Below are positions 38,701 through 48,000 of a DNA stretch of 64,000 nt, piece after piece. The stretch's first letter is position 1. Each line of letters opens with the position of its first letter. Below the pieces are notes generated by a model. It saw nothing but the letters and a program-made list of their open reading frames with translations, was not told where the DNA came from and did not search any database. A program made the position numbers and the translations under genes. Source of the stretch: Chionis minor (Eukaryota; Chordata; Aves; Charadriiformes; Chionididae); assembly GCA_013398295.1 (NCBI GenBank), contig VZSF01010129.1:445565-509564 (forward strand), written 5' to 3'.

Positions 38701-39765
38701 CACACTTGAGCAGGAAAAACAAGATAACATGTTATAACAATCCACCTAAACAAACAGCTCCTTATTAATACATTTTTCAGTATTTAAAAAACTGCATAGG
38801 AATTACAGAAGCAAATTGTTTGGACCTGAAAATTAAGTTAACAAATGGATTTTTGATCAGTGACTAATCAATCATTTTTAATTGTGGGTGTGATCTGGCT
38901 CTAAAACTGAGGCCCAGGTGTTGAACAAAAGCACAGACGTACATGCTAGTTTGCCCTGTGATTTATGTACACTCCCTTTATTCCAGATACCTCTGCAAGT
39001 AACTGCAAACTGAAATTAACAAGTCACAAGTGTCTTTAAGTTTCTGTTTTCTGAAAGCACCTTAAATTTTGCTGTTCAAGCAAAAATCCAGTTCCCACAC
39101 TGAACATATACAAGCAGATTACAGAAACAGTCAGTAGCAAAATCCATTGATGTGCCAACATTAATACACTCCTAGAATAAGGGAACAATTAGGAAGAGAG
39201 ACACGTTGCAGGAATATCCCTGAATATACCAGGTAAAAAGTAGCTGAGCCTATAAAAAGGAGAGAGCAAGTCAGGGGAAAACAGTAAGCCCATAAAGCCC
39301 CCTGTCAAAAGACTGAGGACACAGGTATGGTGACAGATATTTGTTTGGCTACGTTAAGTACATACAATATTCTGGACAATACAAAATACACGGTGGAAAC
39401 TTTACAAATGAGCAACCTCATGACACGTTAGGTATGTCCACTACTATTCATCTTCCAAATCTCTTCAGAAGAGCCTCCAAATCACCTGAGAGCCACTACT
39501 TTCAAAGACAGGAACACCAAGCACCAAACAGTGCTCAGTGGTGAATAGCAGCTCCTAGATTTCTCACTCTCATACCACAAAGGTCATACGGGGGAAAAAG
39601 AAAATGTAGAATTCAAGCACATACATAATTTCACATTCTAAAACAGAGGTCAGCAAAAACTTCATTAAAGACAGTATAGTTGCATTAGACTTCTATGAAA
39701 ACTTTGGGTTCAGGAATACTATTTCAGCCGCTTAACTGAAGAAAAATATTAAGAATTTGAGTTAC
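29741..39765 (-). other. OLA1: OLA1 intron 3
   Basis: This intron of about 10.0 kb is bounded by the donor AG|GTAACT (39765) and the acceptor TATTTCAG (29741). It is AT-rich. The only transposon fragment recognised is a short CR1 piece at 35946-36027. The stretch 37440-37690 is somewhat richer in GC and C/A but shows no coding or repeat identity I can support. Confidence 0.85.
35946..36027 (-). mobile_element. CR1 fragment, about 80 bp
   Basis: A short piece matching the CR1 ORF2 C-terminal coding region in minus orientation: AGCTTCCCTGGGCAGCCTG, then TTCCAAGAGCTCACCACCCT and GGTGAAAAATTTCT. The same segment is present in the copies at 43.4 kb and 58.2 kb. Both ends are truncated. It lies in OLA1 intron 3. 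Confidence 0.85.
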
Positions 39766-39909
39766 CTTGGAGGTTTGTGATACTGGCATAGGAAGTCAAA
39801 TCTGTCATCTGGCACAGGTACTCGACTCTCATTTGGATCAATAGTACAGAAAGGAAAATTTTCTGCTGCCGCTTGACTCTTTGTTAACACATTGAAAAAT
39901 GTCGATTTC
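39766..39909 (-). CDS. OLA1: OLA1 exon 3 (residues 34-82)
   Basis: This is a 144-nt internal exon. The acceptor TTTATAG|G precedes G AAA TCG ACA, completing the P-loop as GLPNVGKST: the invariant Lys and Ser of the Walker A motif come from this exon while the glycines come from the previous one. It continues [20 protein letters not shown] and [20 protein letters not shown], then HKPP and a split serine codon (AG|C). The donor is AG|GTAACT at 39765. The [12 protein letters not shown] stretch is a hallmark of the OLA1/YchF family. The frame is fully open with no disruptions. Intron 3 then runs about 10 kb to the next exon. Confidence 0.97.
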
Positions 39910-40659
39910 CTATAAATGAAATACACACATTCTTAAAGTTCAAAGTAGAAGCATTTAAAAGGGCTGGACAGCAACACATCTTATTCCAACCCAAAAGCAA
40001 TACTGAACTTCCCCTTTATTTCAACAACAGTGACCACTGCCCTGATTCCAGTACCAGGCAGGGTACAAATACACATATGGAGTGTCCCACTGAAATTCAT
40101 CAACGTTTACCTCTCTTCCTTGCCCTTGAAAATTCCCTGAAGTGGCTATATTGCACATGTCAGTTCACAAAGAAATTTTAAGTCAAAAGCAAAGCACAGC
40201 TCTACTGACCACTAGTCATTTTCCTCAAGCACAGAGTGAGAAACCAATAAGGATGCTTGAAACTTATTCTGAGTGAACTAGCTTTGCCAAGACTCATCAG
40301 CTCTTTCCACAACTGTACTGTGCCTGCAGACTTTCGCATTAACATAATTTCAGTATCTAAGCAATAAAAGTCAACAATCAAAAGAGAAAAAAAGGGGCAT
40401 AGAAAGTAAACCACATCAGTTAATCAATTACAAGTAATCTTTTGTGAATACGAAGATACAGTTCCAACTTACCAAACATTTTTCATCCCTGTTAAATATC
40501 AACAGAAAAAACCTGCATGTGGTATCAGGGAAAAAGAACACTTTCACTTAAACCAAGTAGCGGATTATTTCATTAGTTGGCGTTTATTAACCCAAAAGAG
40601 AACAACTCTGAAGTTATTGCTAAGAGAAAGTTTTTAGTTCTCCTGAATCTTCTACCATA

Positions 40660-40760
40660 AATATTTTGGGGGGGGGAGGAGAGTGTGTTTGGGTTTTTTG
40701 TTCTTGGGGTGGGAGTGTTGGTTTTTTGTGAGGTTTTTTGTTTGGGTTTTTTTAAGTTTC
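40660..40760 (+). repeat. G/T-rich tract with quadruplex potential
   Basis: Strongly strand-asymmetric G and T runs: nine G at 40668-40676, GGG at 40691, GGGG at 40706, GGG at 40711 and GGG at 40744, separated by T-rich spacers. It lies in OLA1 intron 2, and on the OLA1 transcript strand it is C/A-rich. Confidence 0.7.
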
Positions 40761-41639
40761 ACATAACTTCTCAGACGCTGGTGGAGGGGCAGGAAATCTG
40801 GAAGCTGCCCTGCATATAGCCAACATGCTCAAAAGTCAGTCACAATTTTCTTTGAAACTTATATCACAACTTAAGTGCAAATGCTGTTTTTCTCCATTGA
40901 CATGTTATACAATGTTACAGATAATTATTTCCTTTCTGGTATGCAACTTACCTACATCCTGAAAAGTCAAATAAATGATAATGAAAAGACAAGAAAGCAG
41001 TAGTCAGGGCTCTGAGACATACTCAATGACTTTTCCTCTAATTTTTTAGATTTAAAGTTTGAGAACTCTGAAAACTTCTTTTAGTAAATATGATAGGCAA
41101 ATTAAAACCAATAGTTTCTCACAGATATTCTCCAGGTAATTCATCATCCTTTTTAAGTACAGGTCCGTTGAGGAACCATAACAACTACAGACGAGAATCA
41201 TGACAGAGAATAATTCATCTTCCATCATCTCTCCCAAACTACAACTTACACAACTTTTTTTTATTACAAACTCTGAAGAAGTTTCAAGAAACAAAGTCTT
41301 CTTTACTACAAATGACACTTATGGTACCGTTAACCCCTTCCTACGCACATCACCCTCTCTAAAAAAATAAAATATAAAAAGAATTTGTATGCACTTGCAT
41401 ATATGTATTTGCATAGAGATGTGCATTGTGCATACACAACAACGGAAATAACCAAATGCAAAACACATAGTATTTTATAAAACTCAACAACTGCTAAGCC
41501 TTTTTTTCTTTTAGTTCTTCACTGTTCTCTTGTCCAGGCTTGTACATCCCAGCCTGATGCGACCCGAGTGTTTTACATCGCTCCACCTATCAATAGTTCA
41601 AGCTAAAGATGTCAGTCTACCACTGACTGCGATTGTACC

Positions 41640-42230
41640 CTCAGCTCGCACACGCGGCTACAGGCGCCTGCCTGCCTTCACCCAGAAGCTGAGCCAGGTC
41701 ACTCCACCTGCAGCCGGAGCAAACGCGGGGAGAGGGGGAGCCCGGCCTACCGGGCGGCCCCGGCCCGCTCCCCCGCCTNGCAGGGCACGCTGAAGGAGGG
41801 CCGCAACCCGCGGGGCCCCTTCCGCTCACCCTCCACCCCCGCCTCCTCCGGGCGAGGGACGCTCCCGGCAGAGCGCGGCGGCCTCCGCCACGGAAAGGCC
41901 GAGGAGAAACACCCTCCCCACGCTGCCAGCCGGAGACGGCGGCTCGCAGGCCCCGGCAGCGCCTCAGTCCGGCTCCCGCGCCCCCTCCAGCCCTGCCCGG
42001 CGGAGCGGCCCGCGGCGGAAGAGCGAAAGACGGAGCGTGCGGCGGGGCCGGGCCCGGCTCCCCCCACCTCAGCTCAGCTGGCTGCGCGGCCCCCGCCTGA
42101 GAGGAAGAGGCACGAGAGGCCCCTCGCACGCGGACACGCCGGAGGAAGAGGCGGAGCCGAGGCCGCTCATTGGCCGGCAGCGGCGCGAGGGGAAAGGTCG
42201 GCCCGAGGCGGGGAGAGCGGCGATGGCGGG
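41640..42230. promoter_or_regulatory. CpG island, left segment
   Basis: An abrupt shift from AT-rich sequence to very GC-rich, CpG-dense sequence begins near 41640 and runs to the N gap. The last 202 bases (42029-42230) are repeated at 43112-43313. A CCAAT box on the minus strand is at 42173-42169 within GGCCAATGAG. A single N at 41779 marks a second contig join. Such an island normally marks a housekeeping promoter, and OLA1 is the obvious client. The continuous stretch 42029 leftwards to 41780 may be the true sequence downstream of the transcription start. Confidence 0.8.
42029..42230 (+). repeat. 202-bp duplicated promoter block, copy A
   Basis: Begins GACGGAGCGTGCGGCGGGGC and ends GCGATGGCGGG against the N gap. 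By eye it is identical along its full length to 43112-43313. Its right end coincides with the gap start. Confidence 0.9.
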
Positions 42231-42919
42231 NNNNNNNNNNNNNNNNNNNNNNNNNNNNNNNNNNNNNNNNNNNNNNNNNNNNNNNNNNNNNNNNNNNNNN
42301 NNNNNNNNNNNNNNNNNNNNNNNNNNNNNNNNNNNNNNNNNNNNNNNNNNNNNNNNNNNNNNNNNNNNNNNNNNNNNNNNNNNNNNNNNNNNNNNNNNNN
42401 NNNNNNNNNNNNNNNNNNNNNNNNNNNNNNNNNNNNNNNNNNNNNNNNNNNNNNNNNNNNNNNNNNNNNNNNNNNNNNNNNNNNNNNNNNNNNNNNNNNN
42501 NNNNNNNNNNNNNNNNNNNNNNNNNNNNNNNNNNNNNNNNNNNNNNNNNNNNNNNNNNNNNNNNNNNNNNNNNNNNNNNNNNNNNNNNNNNNNNNNNNNN
42601 NNNNNNNNNNNNNNNNNNNNNNNNNNNNNNNNNNNNNNNNNNNNNNNNNNNNNNNNNNNNNNNNNNNNNNNNNNNNNNNNNNNNNNNNNNNNNNNNNNNN
42701 NNNNNNNNNNNNNNNNNNNNNNNNNNNNNNNNNNNNNNNNNNNNNNNNNNNNNNNNNNNNNNNNNNNNNNNNNNNNNNNNNNNNNNNNNNNNNNNNNNNN
42801 NNNNNNNNNNNNNNNNNNNNNNNNNNNNNNNNNNNNNNNNNNNNNNNNNNNNNNNNNNNNNNNNNNNNNNNNNNNNNNNNNNNNNNNNNNNNNNNNNNNN
42901 NNNNNNNNNNNNNNNNNNN
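42231..42919. other. Assembly gap (689 N)
   Basis: A run of N of unknown true length inside the CpG island. Open frames spanning it are artefacts. Confidence 1.
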
Positions 42920-42973
42920 CCCCCGCCTCGCCCCGCCGCCGGCCCCCAGCCCCGCGCCCTCCTGAGCACCTAC

Positions 42974-43074
42974 CCCACGTTCGGCAGCCCGACGATCCCG
43001 ATCTTCAGGGACGTCCCAAACCTTCCGATGATCGGGTGCGATTTAACCCCGTCCCCTCCCTTTTTCGGGGGCAT
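42974..43074 (-). CDS. OLA1: OLA1 exon 2, first coding exon (residues 1-34)
   Basis: Reading minus from the ATG at 43074, the exon encodes MPPKKGGDG, then [20 protein letters not shown], ending in a split glycine codon (GG|G). This is the N-terminus of Obg-like ATPase 1, including the first part of the G1/P-loop, GLPNVG. The donor is GG|GTAGGT at 42973. An AG lies directly before the ATG (43076-43075) behind a long T tract, so the acceptor may sit exactly at the start codon. The start is chosen because MPPKKGG is the conserved family N-terminus. Residues 10-13 (VKSH) differ from the IKPP that I recall in mammals. The exon lies on a short contig between an N gap and a single N, so its placement is uncertain although its identity is not. 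Confidence 0.95.
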
Positions 43075-43110
43075 CTAAAAAAAAAAAAAAATATATATAT
43101 ATATACACAC

Positions 43111-43111
43111 N
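43111..43111. other. Single-N contig join
   Basis: A lone N at the exact boundary between an A-run/(AT)n/(AC)n tract and the start of duplicated block B. It is likely a forced contig join rather than an ambiguous base. A similar lone N is at 41779. Confidence 0.7.
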
Positions 43112-43313
43112 GACGGAGCGTGCGGCGGGGCCGGGCCCGGCTCCCCCCACCTCAGCTCAGCTGGCTGCGCGGCCCCCGCCTGAGAGGAAGAGGCACGAGA
43201 GGCCCCTCGCACGCGGACACGCCGGAGGAAGAGGCGGAGCCGAGGCCGCTCATTGGCCGGCAGCGGCGCGAGGGGAAAGGTCGGCCCGAGGCGGGGAGAG
43301 CGGCGATGGCGGG
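43112..43313 (+). repeat. 202-bp duplicated promoter block, copy B
   Basis: Starts directly after the single N at 43111 and matches copy A base for base. Beyond 43313 it continues into AGGCGGCGGCCC and then CR1, sequence that copy A would enter if the gap were not there. Confidence 0.9.
43252..43256 (-). promoter_or_regulatory. CCAAT box
   Basis: ATTGG on plus, CCAAT on minus, in the context GGCCAATGAG within the CpG island. This is a typical NF-Y site for a TATA-less promoter, oriented towards OLA1. An identical copy lies at 42169-42173. Confidence 0.55.
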
Positions 43314-43956
43314 AGGCGGCGGCCCCCCTCTCGGGGTTCCGGTAGCTCCGGCTGCTCAGAGCCCCGTCCAGCCTGGCCTTGAACGCCGCCAGGCACGGGG
43401 CAGCCACAGCTTCCCTCGGCAGCCCGCACCAGTGCCTCGCCACCCTCACAGTAAAGAATTTCTTCCTTTTATCTAGTCGAAGTCTACCCTCTTTTGGTTT
43501 AAAACTGTTACCCTTCATCCCACTGCAACAGGCCCTGCTAAAGTGTATGTCCCCATCTTTCTTATAAGCACTGAAAGGCCGCAGTAAGGTCTCCCCAGAG
43601 CCTTCTCTTCTCCAGGCTGAACAGCCCCAACTCTCTCAGCCTGTCTTCGTAGCAGAGCTGCTCCAGCCCTCAGATCTTTTTTGCACCCCTCCTCGGGATC
43701 TGCTCCAACAGGTCCATGCCCTTCCTGTGCTAGGGGCTCCAGAGCCGGACACAGCACTCCAGGTGGGCTCTCACCAGAGCAGAGTAGAGGGGCAGAATCA
43801 CGCGTCTCATCCTGCTGGCCACGCTGCTTTTGATGCAGCCCAGGATACGGTTGGCCACTTGGGCTGCGAGTGCACATTGCCAGTTCAGGTCCAGCTTTTC
43901 ATCCACTAGTAGTCCCTCCTCAGGGCTGCTCTCAATCCCTTCATCCCCAGCCTGTA

Positions 43957-44331
43957 TCAATACCAGGGTCTGCCCTGACCCACATGCAGGACCCTGCACT
44001 TGGCCTTGATGAACCTCATAAGGTTCACATGGGCCCACTTCTCAAGCTTGTCCAGGTCCCTCTGGATGGCATCCCATCCCTCAGGCGTGTCAACCGCACC
44101 ACTCACCTTGGTGTCATTCACAAACTTGATGAGGGTGCACTCAATCCTACCGTCTATGTCACTGATGAAGGTATTAAACAGTACGGGTCCCAATACAGAC
44201 CCTTGAGGGACACTACTTATCACCGATCTCCACCTGGACATTGAGCTGTTGACCACTACCCTCTGGATGTGAGCATCCAACCAATGCCTCATCCACTGAA
44301 GAGTCCACCCATTGAATCCATATCGCTTCAA
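43957..44331 (-). pseudogene. CR1 reverse transcriptase fragment, catalytic region with FVND
   Basis: A 124-codon open stretch carrying the RT motif [20 protein letters not shown] and the position of the metal-binding FADD/YADD box. That box reads [13 protein letters not shown], so the first catalytic Asp is Asn. It then continues [20 protein letters not shown], the usual thumb-side sequence of CR1. The first methionine is an arbitrary frame start, not a genuine initiator. Confidence 0.9.
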
Positions 44332-44528
44332 TTTAGAGAAAAGGATGTTGTGGGGGACCTTGTCAAAGGCCTTATAGAAGTCCAGACATGATATTTGTAG
44401 CTCTTCCCTTGTCCACTGATGTAGTCACTCCATCATGGAAGGCCACTAGGTTCATGAGGCGGGACTTGCCCTCGGTGAAGCCATGCTGGCTGTCCCAAAT
44501 CACCTCCCTGTCCTCCACGTGCTTCAGC

Positions 44529-45011
44529 CTAGGCTTCTAGGAGGACCTGTTCCATGATCTTCCCAGGCACAGAGGTGAGGCTGACAGGTCGGTAGTTCCC
44601 AGGGTCCTCCTTTCTGCCCTTTTTTAAAATGGGTGCAACGTTTCCCTTTTTCCAGTCAGTGGGGACTTCAGATGACTGCCATGACTTTTCAAATATCATG
44701 GAGGATGGCTTGGCAGCTACATCAGCCAGTTCCCTCAGGACTCTGGGATGCATCTCATCAGGTCCCATAGACTCCTGTATGTTCAGGTTCCTCAGGTGTT
44801 CACGAACCTGATCTTCTCTTACAGTGGGAGGGACTTCGCTCCCCCAGTCCCTGCCTTGTGGTCCATCTACTTGAGATGCATGGGGACAGAGGCTGGCAGT
44901 GAAGACTGAGGCGAAAAAGTTGTTGAGTATCTCAGCCTTCTCCTTGTCCATGGTTACCAGTTTGCCAGTCTCGCTGAGTATTTGCATGTTTTCTGTGCAG
45001 AAAACTGGCAT
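44529..45011 (-). pseudogene. CR1 reverse transcriptase fragment, N-terminal part
   Basis: An open stretch of 160 codons within the CR1 copy covering the early reverse-transcriptase region, with the family landmarks [13 protein letters not shown], [17 protein letters not shown] (here [17 protein letters not shown]) and [17 protein letters not shown]. It ends at a stop just after EQVLLEA, where the intact family reads through. Encoded activity is not possible because the catalytic region lies in another, broken frame. Confidence 0.9.
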
Positions 45012-48000
45012 GTGAAGAAAAATAGTTTCATTTCCCAGGCCCAGTGACTCAGAGCTGGAGGCAATAGCAGGACCTCAGGGACAGCTGCTGCAGATGAGGA
45101 GGAGTTCAATCACCACCTCCAGAAAAGGAGCGCTAAACCCTGCTGTGGTTCTGTCCAGCAGAATCTGCCAAAATGGGCAGGAGGAAGTAAAAAGGGTCAC
45201 AAGAGTTTACAGTTTCGCTGGAAAAATTATCTCCACACAGGGGTTCCATTTAACCTGTAAATAGGAATTTAACGTAATGAGCGATCATTATTATAATAGC
45301 CTGCATTTTTGCTGCTTCAGCAATGGCTCTACAAAATCAATTTTGCTGTCCCTAAGAAGAAGAACGCGAGAATGCAAAGCCTGTTTATTCAGTTGTAAGA
45401 TGCAAGGCTAGATTTGACCCTTGGGTCAGTTCTGGGAAGAAGCAACAGTATTTCTATAAGGTATTAGGTAACAGAGCATGTAAATTTAGGGCTACACTGA
45501 CAGTTCTCAGAATAAAGATTTTTTTTCCATTTGCTGTTTCAAACAAACAAGTATATCATTTTAATCTGTAAACAGAATGAAGATAGTTAACAAGCTGTAA
45601 GAGTCATTAAGATCACTGATTCCCCTGCATAGCATTATTTTGATTATATAATTTGTACATTAAAAAAAGATTTTAAATGAATGAGTCAATAATGATTACA
45701 CCTTGTCTGCATTCTGTGCCTAGATCAATTTTTTCTTCTGTCATAAATCTGTGGTAACGTTATCGTCGGAAACTACCAAGAATGTAAATACTTACCTTAG
45801 TTGAGTATGCAATTTCCTTTTGCGAGTCTTTTAAAATATTTTAACTGAAAATAATTCCTTTTTCATCTAACTTCATCTAAGTTCTGCTAAAAGAATTTGC
45901 CAAAAATAAATAAATAAGGCTTCAGCAAGAAAACAACAATTCTCTCAACCTAAATTGGCCCTGTCAAAATATATGATGCTATTATTTAGGATGTTCTTCT
46001 CTACAGGCTTTTTTACTGAACGAGAGCTCCAAAAGCTTTCTGAGATGATTATGGCTTGCAAGGAAACTGTGAACAAGAACCTGGACCCTCGTGGAAATAA
46101 TAACATAAAAGAAAGGGAAACATCAAGGCACAAAGAGTAATGCTGTTCACTGCAAGTAGAGATGTGGGCTTAACTTTCCTGGTCTTCTCTTTTCTGACCC
46201 AACAATCCTGCACCAGAGTGGGAAGCACTGGGAAGGTGAAATATCCAGCGCCCAGAGAAGTGCACTGAGCATCGAAATGCTTTTCGGATCCAAAGGAGTG
46301 ATGATGCTTGGGCAAACTGCTAGACTTCTGTTCATGCTTATCTAGATATTTATAAAGACGATGTATGGTCAAAAGCAGCCCACTGTAAACACATTGGGAT
46401 TTATTTATAACAATCCACATAGCAATTTAATAAATAATAAAGTAACCATCCTCTCAAGAGGATGATCTGGGAATAAAATAGAGATTTCAAGAAGAAAAGA
46501 TGAAACGTTTAGAATTTATGAAAAATGAATTGTGGAATGTACAGAAGTCAGACCAGGACTCTTCAAAAAATTAAAGACGTTTTCTTTAACTTGGGCTCCA
46601 CTTCTCTGAACCATTAAAGACAGGCACCATCAAGTGTTTGCCTGCTAAGAAAATTGAAGGAGAGAAGGCAGTAAAAACTGTTCTTATAGCATGTCCTATT
46701 TTAAGTCCATAAGATGAAATTCTCAAAACTTGAAAAACACCAGAGTGAAGGAGTCAAGGTGAGAGTATCATCAGATTATATCTCATCTCTGTCACAATAA
46801 AAGGAATATAATCTTGAACATAAAAAAAACCCTAAACTTTTTTCTCTTTTTTCCTAAGAAGGGACATTTTTACTAAGCTTAATTTGGAATTACATGTAAA
46901 AAAATGGCTGTTACAACTTTTTTTTTTTCAGTGACATGAGACTTTTGCAACAATATGGTTGAGGAAAAGAATGCCATATCTGTTCAGAGCTTTTCTATCA
47001 GTATAGTGATAATTGATAGTAGTCAATTCTTGCTGTTAACATTATATGGTCTTTCTACTGTCTTAAAATCTTACACTATATAAGAGGGGAGAAAAGAAAA
47101 AAGGAGTATCAAGCAACTAATTCAGATTAAAATACAGTTACTTAGCTGTTGAATGAAACTAATGGATTATTACAACAAACATTCAGAAATATTAAAATTA
47201 AACAAAAATATTTATAAATAACTGCAGAGCAGCTCCTGCATCCTTCACATCCCTAAATTACAAACTTCAGTAACCAAATTAGTTTCTTTTCAGGAACGGA
47301 ATAAATATGTCTCAGTTTTCTACCCTTCTAAAGTTCAAGACAACCCACTTTATCCATACATGTCTTGAAAGTCAGGTTATGCAAGACTATCTCACAGCAA
47401 CAAGAAAGGAAGGATTTGCCTGGCTCTATTAAGAAGACCACAAACTTTCTGAAGGGCTACTTTTGGGGAGCTTTTCCATTTATTAAATTTTCTCACCATC
47501 CTAACATTTTGTCAGCCAATTTTGTTGTCTGTCTTCTTAGTGCAGGCATGATAGCTCTCAAAAGACAAACTTTTTGAATTTTGTCTTAAAATAAAAATAT
47601 TTAACTCTGCTGAATATTTGTCTGTGGCCAGAAATTTGGTATTTATCTAGCAGCCAGTTAAGTTTAACTTTTATTTTTCTCACCAGATCATAAGCACAAT
47701 ACAGGCATAAGCAGTTTGCTACATGAAGTAAAGGACTGTGTGTATCTATACATATATAAAAATAATGGAGCCTACGATAGGTAGAATTCTGATTTTAGCT
47801 ATCTGGGAAAACAGCTGGAAGAGAAAAAGAAATTTTAGAGATCCTGACTACTTTTGTTGCTGTACTTCAGTGTGCCTACATATGGTACAAAAGTCAGTGT
47901 TGTGTGTGCAAAAATTTGCAAGTTTGAATATAATTTTTTAATTTATGCTCTTCATACAACATGCTGTAATAATGCCTCCCACCCCCCCTTAATCTCTGCA

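Larger units (their letters stand above)
39910..42973 (-). other. OLA1: OLA1 intron 2 as assembled (contains CpG island and N gap)
   Basis: As assembled, intron 2 runs from the donor at 42973 to the acceptor at 39910 and swallows the N gap, one copy of the duplicated promoter block and most of the CpG island. A promoter-type island inside intron 2 is not expected, so this arrangement is probably an assembly artefact. The AT-rich part (39910-41600) holds a G/T-rich tract at 40660-40760 and otherwise nothing recognisable. Confidence 0.6.
1..43340 (-). other. OLA1: OLA1 gene, 5' part (promoter to intron 4)
   Basis: Extent of the Obg-like ATPase 1 gene visible here, read right to left. OLA1 is a cytosolic P-loop NTPase of the TRAFAC/YchF family that prefers ATP to GTP and is linked to translation control and stress responses (family knowledge). 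Three coding exons were recognised by direct translation and matched to the remembered family sequence; their splice phases agree (phase 2 after exon 2, phase 2 after exon 3, phase 1 after exon 4). The non-coding first exon is expected in the CpG island at about 43.1-43.3 kb or its duplicate at 42.0-42.2 kb but cannot be delimited. The TGS domain and C-terminal exons are missing and should lie beyond position 1. The right edge is approximate. Confidence 0.9.
43112..43350 (-). promoter_or_regulatory. OLA1: Probable OLA1 promoter / CpG island, right segment
   Basis: This CpG-dense segment sits immediately upstream of coding exon 2. Read on the minus strand it contains a CCAAT box (43256-43252), followed downstream by GC-box-like CCGCC elements and pyrimidine-rich CTCTTCC tracts that could be initiators. 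No TATA box is seen. At 43304-43313 the sequence CGATGGCGGG resembles a YY1-type CCGCCAT element on the minus strand. The exact transcription start cannot be set from sequence alone. The CR1 element begins about 40 bases further upstream. Confidence 0.65.
43351..45011 (-). mobile_element. CR1 non-LTR retrotransposon, 5'-truncated, also missing its 3' end
   Basis: This is a CR1 ORF2 remnant on the minus strand. From 45011 leftwards it reads the start of the reverse transcriptase domain ([16 protein letters not shown], then [55 protein letters not shown]). A decayed stretch at 44331-44530 carries stops and frameshifts around HGFTEGKS and KAFDKVPHN. The frame then reopens as [32 protein letters not shown] and the C-terminal part. 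The catalytic box usually reading FADD reads FVND here. The 3' untranslated end with its ATTCTATG repeat is absent; similarity stops near 43351. The copy is a dead pseudogene-like element in the same orientation as OLA1, immediately upstream of its CpG island. Confidence 0.93.

Noticed and set aside
41641..43476. Open frames of 300-479 codons across the promoter and N gap, on both strands
   Set aside because: They consist mostly of X from the N run, and CpG islands have few stop codons. They are not genes.
43304..43476. ATG in a Kozak-like context (GGCGATGGCG) on the plus strand, suggesting a divergent gene
   Set aside because: The frame runs within about 50 bases into antisense CR1 sequence, and no further exon is seen downstream on plus.
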